Under the pieces are notes generated by a model that was not told the origin of the DNA, did no database searches, and saw nothing but the letters and a program-made list of their open reading frames with translations. Of a DNA stretch of 6,316 bases, positions 1-5,320 are shown in pieces; positions within the stretch are counted from its first letter, which is position 1, and each line of letters begins with the position of its first letter. The position numbers and the translations under genes are program-made. The stretch lies in NCBI GenBank assembly GCA_019237515.1, contig JAFAGX010000329.1:1-6316 (forward strand), given 5' to 3'. Origin of the DNA: Acidobacteriaceae bacterium. GTDB lineage: Bacteria; Acidobacteriota; Terriglobia; Terriglobales; SbA1.

Positions 1-2
1 GC

Positions 3-2648
3 GGCGATTCGCCGGGAACGTACATCAATACCGCGATTCCAGTGATGCCAGCCGATCGCTCGGCGGCAAACCTGATCAGCACGTTTTTCCCAGGCGGTCT
101 TCCGAAAGGGATGACCGGGATTGATCCGGTAGCTTTGGCCATTCTGAATGCGAAAAGTAATCAGTTCGGCGGGGGCGGAGGTGGATATCTATTCCCAACC
201 GTCCCGGGCACGCCGGGATTAACGAATGGAGCACCCAACTACGGGCCACTCGTCATAAGTGATCCTGGGAAATTTACTGATGATCAGTTCACCGCGAATT
301 GGAACCGGGAGTTTAATAGCGGAAAAGATCATCTTGCGGAACGCTTCTTCTGGTCGGATTCGTCCACCTTCGAGCCGTTCGGAGCCGATTCTTACGGGAT
401 TCAGACGGGGGGATTGCCGGGCACGAACAATTTGAATTTTCCGTTGAACGTTCCGCTGCACAGCCGCTTCGGCAGCATCACGGAAACTCACATTTTCAGC
501 AACACGCTGGTGAATGAATTTCGGTTTGGGATCAATATCATCAGCGACAAGCTGAGTAACCAGCCACCGGTCACCGGCGCTCAGGTGGGCATTAATCCTC
601 CGACCGCGAATGGCGACCCGAATATGTACAAACTACAGTTTGGGACGTGGGCGTTCGGGCCTTATCCCACGCAACTGCAATATGCGCTCTCCGACAATTT
701 TGCGTGGATTGATACTTTGAGCTGGACAAAAGGAGCGCACGAGTTGCGTGTAGGGGGTGAAATCGACCGGGTTACGATGCGTCGCAGCTTACCGATTGGC
801 GACAACGGTTTGGTCTATTTCGCGCCGGCGGTGCCGTTGTTTGGCAACGATTTCCTGAGCTTTCTTGGGGGCGATCCATCGTTGGCGAACGGTGGCGGGG
901 GACTTGGGACTCACGACTATCGAGTCCCGAGCTATTCCTGGTTTGCGCAGGATGATTATCGTATCCGCAAAGACCTGACCTTGAACCTTGGAGTGCGCAA
1001 TGAATTTGTAGGCGCGCCATACGATACGCTCTGCCGCACGGGAAATACCGATCCTAACCTGATGTTCACGACCGGACAGCCGTTCGTGTATCCCAAATGC
1101 GCGAATAATTACCATCTTGCAGGCCTGACCGGCACACTGAACCAGGCCGGACTCAATAACGAGTACGCTACGGTTTGGGAGCCGCGAGTCGGGTTTGCAT
1201 ACGACGTAGCGGGGCGCCACACCACATCGATCCGCGGCGGTTACGGTATTTATAGCGTGCGCGAAGATCTGGGCGCGGTCGACAATCTGGCGCTTGCGCC
1301 TCCGTATTTTCCGCTGACTTTCCCGGGAGTGCCGGGACCGGACAGCCTTGCCAATCTATTTCAGCCCAATGCGACCACAGGGTTTCCCGGCATTCCGCCA
1401 CTCGGCGCTCCTCCGACCGAACCTTTCGTGGCGAAGGCCTCGAAGTTTAGCGGATTTCAACCAAGCTGCACACTTGCGATTGGAACCGGGGTGGCTTCAA
1501 CTTCGCCCACGCAGTGCGCGCCGGGCTTCACGGGAAACATACCTACGCTATTCGGTCTGCAGGTTCCCTTCCATTGGGTGATTGGGACGACGCAGCAGTG
1601 GAATTTCAGTATTCAGCGTCAGCTTGGCCACGACTGGTACGCAGAGCTCGGGTATGTGGGCACGCATGGCGCCCGGCTGCGCGCCACGTCGGATCCCGAT
1701 CAGGCTAATCCGGCCACGCCGCAACACCCGATTACGATTCCGTACAACTGTGCAACCGGGGGCCCCGGTTCTTGCACGATTAGCGACACCACGTTCGAAA
1801 ATGCTAATGCGAGGGACCCTTATCTTGGGCTTGGTTCGGGCTTTTACGAGGCTTTCCTGCCCAACTCTGATTCACACTACAACGCTTTGCAGGCGACGCT
1901 TGGACACCATTTCGGCAAAGGGCTTTATTTCCAAAGCGCCTACACGTACGCAAATTCGATCGACGATGTTTCGACAGCGTCGGTGGCATTTGTGGCTCGC
2001 TTCAACGATCAGACCAACCCACGAGATTCTCGCGGGCTCTCCGATTTTGCGCGAAGACAGCGCTGGGTAACGAGCGCCGTATACCAACTGCCTTCCCTGA
2101 GCGCGAGCAACAGCTTTGTCAAGGGGGTGTTTGGTGGTTGGGAAGCCAGCACAGTTTTCATTCTGCAATCAGGTGCGCCGTTCACGGTCTTCGATTTTGC
2201 GGGAGGCAGCGCTTACCAATTGGCGAGCCCGGGTGAGGTAACGGCAACGTTTAGCCCGGGCTTCAGTTGCGCCAACGCGTCCAGCACCGGAAGCACAACG
2301 CAACGCCTGAGTAACTGGATCAATCCGGCAGCTTACCAACCGGATCCGGTTGCGAGGCTCTCCACGGGCGGCCCGAGCGACGTCACGCTATACGGAAACA
2401 CGCCCAGGAACTGCATCACTGGGCCGCCGCAAAAGAACGCGGATTTCAGCCTTGGGAAGATATTTAAGTTGACCGAAGGACAGAATCTGAGATTCCTTGC
2501 CGATTTCTTCAACATCTTCAACCATCCGTCGTTTGCGATTCCGGCTGTGGCGGCGGTGGCTTCGACGCCAGGATCGGGGTCGGCACCGATTACGTCCACG
2601 ATTGGAACGCCAAGGCTGATCCAGTTCTCGCTGAAGTATTCGTTCTAG
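3..2648 (+). CDS. TonB-dependent receptor, Oar-like (5'-truncated)
   Basis: This is the C-terminal part of a large outer-membrane beta-barrel protein. The frame is open to the left edge, so the true start, signal peptide, carboxypeptidase-regulatory-like domain and most or all of the plug expected in this family lie outside; the GTG at 42 and ATG at 45 are internal. About 881 residues are visible, against roughly 1000-1200 for complete relatives. Seen: alternating aromatic/polar strand patterns throughout, a glycine run near 168-185, the late motif NADFSLGKIF followed by FFNIFNHPSF (about 2500-2534), and a C-terminal strand ending FSLKYSF. A terminal aromatic residue is the usual signal for insertion by the Bam machinery. 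Several cysteine pairs lie in loop-like segments and may form surface disulfides. Such proteins are thought to import large substrates such as oligosaccharides with TonB energy; no substrate can be named here. No frameshift is seen. The family call is firm, the specificity unknown. Confidence 0.88.
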   Translation, partial: GDSPGTYINTAIPVMPADRSAANLISTFFPGGLPKGMTGIDPVALAILNAKSNQFGGGGGGYLFPTVPGTPGLTNGAPNYGPLVISDPGKFTDDQFTANWNREFNSGKDHLAERFFWSDSSTFEPFGADSYGIQTGGLPGTNNLNFPLNVPLHSRFGSITETHIFSNTLVNEFRFGINIISDKLSNQPPVTGAQVGINPPTANGDPNMYKLQFGTWAFGPYPTQLQYALSDNFAWIDTLSWTKGAHELRVGGEIDRVTMRRSLPIGDNGLVYFAPAVPLFGNDFLSFLGGDPSLANGGGGLGTHDYRVPSYSWFAQDDYRIRKDLTLNLGVRNEFVGAPYDTLCRTGNTDPNLMFTTGQPFVYPKCANNYHLAGLTGTLNQAGLNNEYATVWEPRVGFAYDVAGRHTTSIRGGYGIYSVREDLGAVDNLALAPPYFPLTFPGVPGPDSLANLFQPNATTGFPGIPPLGAPPTEPFVAKASKFSGFQPSCTLAIGTGVASTSPTQCAPGFTGNIPTLFGLQVPFHWVIGTTQQWNFSIQRQLGHDWYAELGYVGTHGARLRATSDPDQANPATPQHPITIPYNCATGGPGSCTISDTTFENANARDPYLGLGSGFYEAFLPNSDSHYNALQATLGHHFGKGLYFQSAYTYANSIDDVSTASVAFVARFNDQTNPRDSRGLSDFARRQRWVTSAVYQLPSLSASNSFVKGVFGGWEASTVFILQSGAPFTVFDFAGGSAYQLASPGEVTATFSPGFSCANASSTGSTTQRLSNWINPAAYQPDPVARLSTGGPSDVTLYGNTPRNCITGPPQKNADFSLGKIFKLTEGQNLRFLADFFNIFNHPSFAIPAVAAVASTPGSGSAPITSTIGTPRLIQFSLKYSF

Positions 2649-2664
2649 TTGGCTTGGGTGCGGG

Positions 2665-2689
2665 GGAATCTGCTGAAACAGCAGATTCC
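2665..2689 (+). terminator. possible terminator hairpin after the receptor gene
   Basis: A perfect 11-bp stem with a 3-nt loop begins 17 nt after the receptor stop codon, a suitable place for transcription to end. No run of T follows it on either strand, so it is not a classical intrinsic terminator. It is also part of repeat copy A, so termination may be a side effect. Placement supports the call; sequence support is weak. Confidence 0.35.
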
Positions 2690-2716
2690 TCGTCGCTGGC
2701 CTCCTCGGAATGACAA
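2665..2716 (-). repeat. dispersed intergenic repeat, copy A
   Basis: The left half is a perfect hairpin: arm ggaatctgctg (2665-2675), loop aaa, arm cagcagattcc (2679-2689). The tail runs to cggaatgacaa at 2716. On the - strand the unit begins TTGTCATTCCGAGG and ends at GAGGAATCTGCTG, a pattern I remember as common between genes in acidobacterial and some other genomes. The core 2681-2716 aligns with copy D at 5238-5275 with few differences and a 2-nt length change. Function unknown. Confidence 0.75.
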
Positions 2717-2768
2717 AGCGAGAGAAACACTCCGCTGTGTCCGTAAGAAATGCATAGATCCTTCGTTA

Positions 2769-2812
2769 GGAATCGTCCGTGGAGCGGGCGATTCCCTGCC
2801 TCAGGATGACAA
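2769..2812 (-). repeat. dispersed intergenic repeat, copy B
   Basis: Arms ggaatcgtcc (2769-2778) and gggcgattcc (2786-2795) pair over 10 bp with one G-T wobble around a 7-nt loop. They are followed by ctgcctcaggatgacaa, ending at 2812. The layout of a GGAATC/GATTCC hairpin followed by an ATGACAA tail is the same as in copy A, although the sequence between differs. On the - strand it starts TTGTCATCCTGAGG, a second variant of the same repeat style. Confidence 0.65.
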
Positions 2813-2871
2813 CGGAGTTTCGGTTGTTTCCGACCTACTCCCTGGTGAAAACTCCCAGATAGGCCTGTGCA

Positions 2872-2946
2872 GCAGTCGAATATCAAGAGGCCCTTCGACT
2901 GCGATATCTTTCGCTTTGCGAAAGCCATCTCCGCTCAGGATGACAA
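2872..2946 (-). repeat. dispersed intergenic repeat, copy C (two hairpins)
   Basis: The first hairpin pairs gcagtcgaa (2872-2880) with ttcgactgc (2894-2902). A second pairs ctttcgc (2908-2914) with gcgaaag (2918-2924) around a 3-nt loop. The tail gccatctccgctcaggatgacaa ends at 2946, 20 nt beyond the lysR stop, and matches the tail of copy B. Its position makes it a candidate stop for lysR transcription, but no T run is present. Confidence 0.6.
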
Positions 2947-2965
2947 TGCGGATATAGATTAAGAG

Positions 2966-3892
2966 CTACATGCCGTTGGAGGCACGCTGGGTATGGGACG
3001 AAGGCCGCTTTTCGGATCCGGCGAGCTGGCGGACCGTGCTGATGAAAGTAGTAGTAGAGCGGGTATGAGTGCGATCGCGGCGATAAGCGAGGCCCAGTTC
3101 CCGCCACAGTTCGACACCGTCGATGGGAATAACGACGACTTCTCTGGCAGCAACCTGATCGTGGGCGAAGCTCGCGCTAATGAGCGATACGCCCAGCCCG
3201 GCCGCGACAAAGCTCTTGATCATTCCGACGCTCGGCAATTCCATGCGAATTTGAAGTTGCGAGTATGGGCGGAATAACTTGTCCATGAGCTGGCGGGTGT
3301 ATCCGGTTTTGGGGACCAGCAATGGCTGCTTCGCAATGTCATCGATCGTGACACTCTTCTTGCCTGCTAATGAGTTCGCGGGTGAAGCCATCAGCATGAG
3401 TTGGTCGCGAAAAATGGAGTGTGTCTTCAGGCTGGGAGACTTGGCCGGTAATGTGATGATGCCGACGTCGATCGAGCCGTTCTCCAGCTTCTCGATAATC
3501 TTGTAGCTGAAATTGCGGTAGATGCTGATGTGGACTTCGGGATAGAGGCGACAATATTCCGCAAAGACTTTGGGAAGAACGTAGAGGCAAGTGGCTTCGT
3601 TGGCGCCGATGATGAGAGTGCCTCGTGGGGTGACGCCCTGATCAGCGACGGCGAGCAGCGACTCCTCGCGCAGTTTTTGCATGCGCTCGGCGTAGTTGAA
3701 GAAGACCCTGCCAGCAGGTGTGAGGCGGACGACCTTACCGGAGCGGTCGAGGAGTTTGTCGCCGTATTCCTGCTCAAGTTGGCGAATTTGCGCGCTGACG
3801 GCAGATTGGGAGCGAAACACTTTTTGCCCCGCACGCGAGAAACTACCCAACTTGGCAACTTCCAGGAAGGTGACCAACTGGTCGAAGTCCAT
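2966..3892 (-). CDS. LysR-family transcriptional regulator
   Basis: The 308-residue product has the two-part LysR layout. Residues 1-62 form the winged helix-turn-helix, with the typical run SFSRAGQKVFRSQSAVSAQI, then a conserved glycine and LTPAG at about 58-61. A linker helix covers about 63-88. The effector-binding domain (about 90-290, opening GTLIIGANEA) includes IDVGI near 141 and AAGLGVSLI near 230-238, both usual in the family. The length is normal, and the last 18 residues are a polar tail. It should act as a cytosolic tetramer that binds DNA and responds to a small molecule; the inducer cannot be read from sequence. The start at 3892 fits the family N-terminus exactly, and no Shine-Dalgarno sequence precedes it. 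The aminotransferase gene is divergent from it, the usual arrangement for a LysR regulator and its target. The family is certain; the target is inferred. Confidence 0.95.
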   Translation of the reverse strand: MDFDQLVTFLEVAKLGSFSRAGQKVFRSQSAVSAQIRQLEQEYGDKLLDRSGKVVRLTPAGRVFFNYAERMQKLREESLLAVADQGVTPRGTLIIGANEATCLYVLPKVFAEYCRLYPEVHISIYRNFSYKIIEKLENGSIDVGIITLPAKSPSLKTHSIFRDQLMLMASPANSLAGKKSVTIDDIAKQPLLVPKTGYTRQLMDKLFRPYSQLQIRMELPSVGMIKSFVAAGLGVSLISASFAHDQVAAREVVVIPIDGVELWRELGLAYRRDRTHTRSTTTFISTVRQLAGSEKRPSSHTQRASNGM

Positions 3893-3897
3893 GAGGG

Positions 3898-3928
3898 ATT
3901 ATAGGGGAAGGATGGAAGTGGATGTCAG
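3898..3928 (-). promoter_or_regulatory. promoter for lysR, possibly leaderless
   Basis: On the - strand a perfect TATAAT (3898-3903) follows CTGACA (3923-3928, one mismatch to the -35 consensus) with a 19-nt spacer, slightly long. The -10 box ends only 5 nt before the ATG, so transcription would be expected to start at or within a base of the start codon. No purine-rich ribosome binding site lies between. Both points suggest a leaderless mRNA. Confidence 0.55.
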
Positions 3929-3933
3929 TGACA
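3923..3933. promoter_or_regulatory. 11-bp palindrome over the lysR -35 box, possible operator
   Basis: The sequence tgtca-g-tgaca is a perfect inverted repeat that contains the proposed -35 box of lysR. A regulator bound here would block lysR transcription, the usual negative autoregulation of LysR proteins. The half-sites do not extend into a full T-N11-A LysR box, so the link to this regulator is an inference. Confidence 0.35.
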
Positions 3934-4021
3934 GGTTCTGGATAGTCCACTTTAACTAAGGAAGCGAGGCGAACACGCCATCATTAAGTCGCTCAGGAAC
4001 GCGGCGGATGTTGGTGGGTTC

Positions 4022-4030
4022 TGGCATAAT
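4022..4030 (+). promoter_or_regulatory. extended -10 promoter for the aminotransferase
   Basis: TG-g-CATAAT is an extended -10 element with five of six matches to TATAAT. No -35 box is seen at the right distance, which extended -10 promoters can tolerate and which an activator such as the divergent LysR protein could offset. Transcription would start near 4037, giving a leader of about 34 nt before the ATG at 4071. This also argues against the upstream in-frame ATG at 4008, which would precede the transcript. Confidence 0.4.
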
Positions 4031-4061
4031 CTTGCGGTCTGGATTTCAGTTTCGCGGCAGC

Positions 4062-4066
4062 GGAGG
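4062..4066 (+). promoter_or_regulatory. ribosome binding site that decides the aminotransferase start
   Basis: GGAGG lies 4 nt before the ATG at 4071. The other in-frame ATG, at 4008, has no comparable site and would put 21 extra residues before the twin-arginine motif. The site therefore supports the shorter form, in which the motif sits at residues 4-10. Confidence 0.6.
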
Positions 4067-4070
4067 AAAA

Positions 4071-4148
4071 ATGATTTTATCGAGACGACGATTCGTTCAT
4101 GTGGCGGGAGGAGTCGCGAGTGCGCTAGTGACTCTGCCATTGGCGGCG
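4071..4148 (+). other. twin-arginine (Tat) signal region of the aminotransferase
   Basis: The first 26 codons give a charged start with S-R-R-R-F-V-H, matching the Tat consensus S/T-R-R-x-F-L-K at the serine, both arginines and phenylalanine. A weakly hydrophobic segment rich in Ala, Gly and Val follows, which is typical of Tat rather than Sec signals. The conserved aminotransferase sequence starts only at about residue 45, leaving the extra N-terminus unexplained by catalysis. The cleavage point is unclear. Confidence 0.7.
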
Positions 4149-5198
4149 ACCGAAGCATTGCGAGCCCCAGAAGCAGCACAGGAGACGAGCGTTAGTGGGC
4201 CGGTGCGACTGGATAGCAACGAGAACCCGTATGGGCCATCGGAGAAGGTGCTGGAATCCATGCGCGAAGCCCTGAGCACGGCAAACCGATATCCGCGGCC
4301 AGAATATGCGCCACTGGTGCAGCGGCTCGCGGCGCTGCACAACGTAACCCCGGAACGCGTGCTGGTGGGATGCGGCTCGAGCGAGATTCTGCGAGTTGCA
4401 TCCGTCGCGTTGCTCGGGCCTGGGAAAAAATTGATGCAGGCTGCGCCGACCTTTGAAACAGCGGAGCATTTCGCGAAAGTCGCCGGCGCGGCAGTGGTGT
4501 CGGTTCCGCTCGATGCGAAGTATGCGCACGATCTGGATGCGATGCTGGCGCGCGTGGATGCGAATACGCCTTTGGTGTACATCTGCAATCCGAATAATCC
4601 CACAGGAAGCTTGACTTCGAGAGACGCGATTGAGGCATTTGTCGCAAAATTGCCTCCGACAACTACGGTGATGATTGACGAAGCCTATCATCATTTTGCG
4701 GTTGGAACGCCCGGATACACATCTTTTCTGGATCGGGCGGTGGCGGACGAGCGGATCGTTGTGGCTCGGACCTTCTCCAAGGTATACGGACTGGCGGGGA
4801 TGCGACTGGGCTACGCGGTGGCGTCGCCGAAGTTGATTTCGCGGCTGCGTCCGCATATCAGTCCGGTCAGCGTGAATGCAGTCGTCATTCGGTGTGCGTC
4901 AGTAGCGCTGGACGACACGGCCAGTGCTGAGGAAGTTGTGAGGAGAAATGCAAGCACGCGGCAGGAATTCTTCAAACAGGCAAGTGTGCGAGGGCTGAAG
5001 CCGATCGACTCGTGCACGAATTTTGTCATGGTGGACGTACGGCGTCCGACGAAGCAGGTGGTAGAGGAATTTCGGAAAAAGAACGTGTGGATCGGACGGG
5101 AGTTTCCACCGCTGAGCACGTACGTTCGCGTGTCATTGGGAAAGCCGGAGGAGATGAAGGAATTCTGGCGAGTGTATGACTCATTACGGATGAGCTGA
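4071..5198 (+). CDS. HisC-like PLP aminotransferase with Tat signal
   Basis: A 375-residue fold-type I aminotransferase, closest in style to histidinol-phosphate aminotransferase, which exchanges an amino group between histidinol phosphate and 2-oxoglutarate. Seen: DSNENPYGP at 48-56, a G-C-G-S-S-E cofactor-phosphate loop at 100-105, NPNNPTG at 173-179, DEAYHHF at 203-209 (Asp203 and Tyr206 contact the PLP ring), the Schiff-base lysine Lys237 in TFSKVYGLAGMRLGY, and Arg353 in YVRVSLG, expected to hold the substrate carboxylate. All key residues are intact. The N-terminus is unusual: SRRRFVH at 4-10 followed by an uncharged stretch to about residue 26 fits a twin-arginine signal, though no clean A-x-A cleavage site is evident. 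Tat exports folded, cofactor-loaded proteins, so a periplasmic PLP enzyme is possible. No other his gene is adjacent, so a role outside histidine biosynthesis is plausible. The aminotransferase call is firm; the HisC substrate is not. Confidence 0.9.
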   Translation: MILSRRRFVHVAGGVASALVTLPLAATEALRAPEAAQETSVSGPVRLDSNENPYGPSEKVLESMREALSTANRYPRPEYAPLVQRLAALHNVTPERVLVGCGSSEILRVASVALLGPGKKLMQAAPTFETAEHFAKVAGAAVVSVPLDAKYAHDLDAMLARVDANTPLVYICNPNNPTGSLTSRDAIEAFVAKLPPTTTVMIDEAYHHFAVGTPGYTSFLDRAVADERIVVARTFSKVYGLAGMRLGYAVASPKLISRLRPHISPVSVNAVVIRCASVALDDTASAEEVVRRNASTRQEFFKQASVRGLKPIDSCTNFVMVDVRRPTKQVVEEFRKKNVWIGREFPPLSTYVRVSLGKPEEMKEFWRVYDSLRMS

Positions 5199-5216
5199 AG
5201 CATGAAGGACACGAAG
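5199..5216 (+). repeat. short GAAGGACACGAAG repeat-like sequence
   Basis: Directly after the aminotransferase stop comes atgaaggacacgaag, two similar 6-mers (atgaag, acgaag) separated by gac. Sequences close to CACGAAGGACACGAAG are, as I recall, frequent between bacterial genes. One copy cannot prove repeat status. Confidence 0.25.
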
Positions 5217-5221
5217 TGAGA

Positions 5222-5306
5222 AATTGCTTCTTAAACTGCAGATTCCTCACCGCTGAAGCGGGTTCGGAATGACAAGTGGAGAGTTGTTCGCTGCAGAGAA
5301 GCAATT
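5222..5306. repeat. long imperfect inverted repeat enclosing a repeat copy
   Basis: The left arm is aattgcttct (5222-5231), then a 4-nt bulge, then ctgcag (5236-5241). The right arm is ctgcag (5291-5296) followed by agaagcaatt (5297-5306). Together they give 16 paired bases around an inner part that holds repeat copy D. The 85-bp unit could fold into one long structure and may act as a bidirectional terminator between the convergent aminotransferase and quinoprotein genes, or be a small non-autonomous element. No target-site duplication is obvious. Confidence 0.55.
5236..5275 (-). repeat. dispersed intergenic repeat, copy D
   Basis: From gcagattcctc to cggaatgacaa (5238-5275) this matches copy A in the other convergent gap, including both ends. 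The middle differs and holds its own small hairpin, ccgc-tgaa-gcgg. The attcc (5242-5246) and ggaat (5266-5270) segments also pair. It lies in the same orientation as copies A to C. Confidence 0.7.
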
Positions 5307-5320
5307 GTGCCTGGAAGAGG

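Larger units (their letters stand above)
2649..2965. other. gene-free convergent intergenic region
   Basis: This 317-bp stretch separates the end of the receptor gene (+) from the end of the lysR gene (-). I see no credible gene in it. Open frames here are short, lack a convincing ribosome binding site, and largely translate the repeat units themselves. It is occupied by three hairpin-forming copies of a dispersed repeat, listed separately, which may also serve as transcription end points for both flanking genes. Confidence 0.75.

Noticed and set aside
166..190. Glycine run in the receptor as a sign of frameshift or low-complexity artefact
   Set aside because: The frame stays open with receptor-like sequence on both sides. 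A short Gly-rich loop is unremarkable in large barrels.
2665..2946. CRISPR-like array
   Set aside because: The three repeat copies vary in sequence and length, spacing is irregular, each copy carries its own hairpin, and no cas gene is nearby.
2649..2957. 102-codon open frame directly after the receptor stop
   Set aside because: It starts with TTG without a ribosome binding site and its translation is largely the repeat units read through (similar D-D and M-T stretches). It is repeat DNA, not a gene.
3530..3904. 124-codon + strand frame antisense to lysR
   Set aside because: It lies within a clear LysR gene on the other strand, shows no family motifs and has no start signals.
4011..4016. 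TTGGTG as a -35 box for the aminotransferase promoter
   Set aside because: Only 8 nt separate it from the -10 element at 4025, too short for a sigma-70 promoter.
4008..4070. Upstream ATG at 4008 as the aminotransferase start
   Set aside because: It lacks a good ribosome binding site, lies before the proposed promoter, and would bury the twin-arginine motif behind 21 extra residues. The ATG at 4071 with GGAGG fits better.
4125..4856. 243-codon - strand frame opposite the aminotransferase gene
   Set aside because: Its sequence is rich in Arg, His and Gln, typical of antisense translation of GC-rich coding DNA. The aminotransferase on the + strand has every expected motif.
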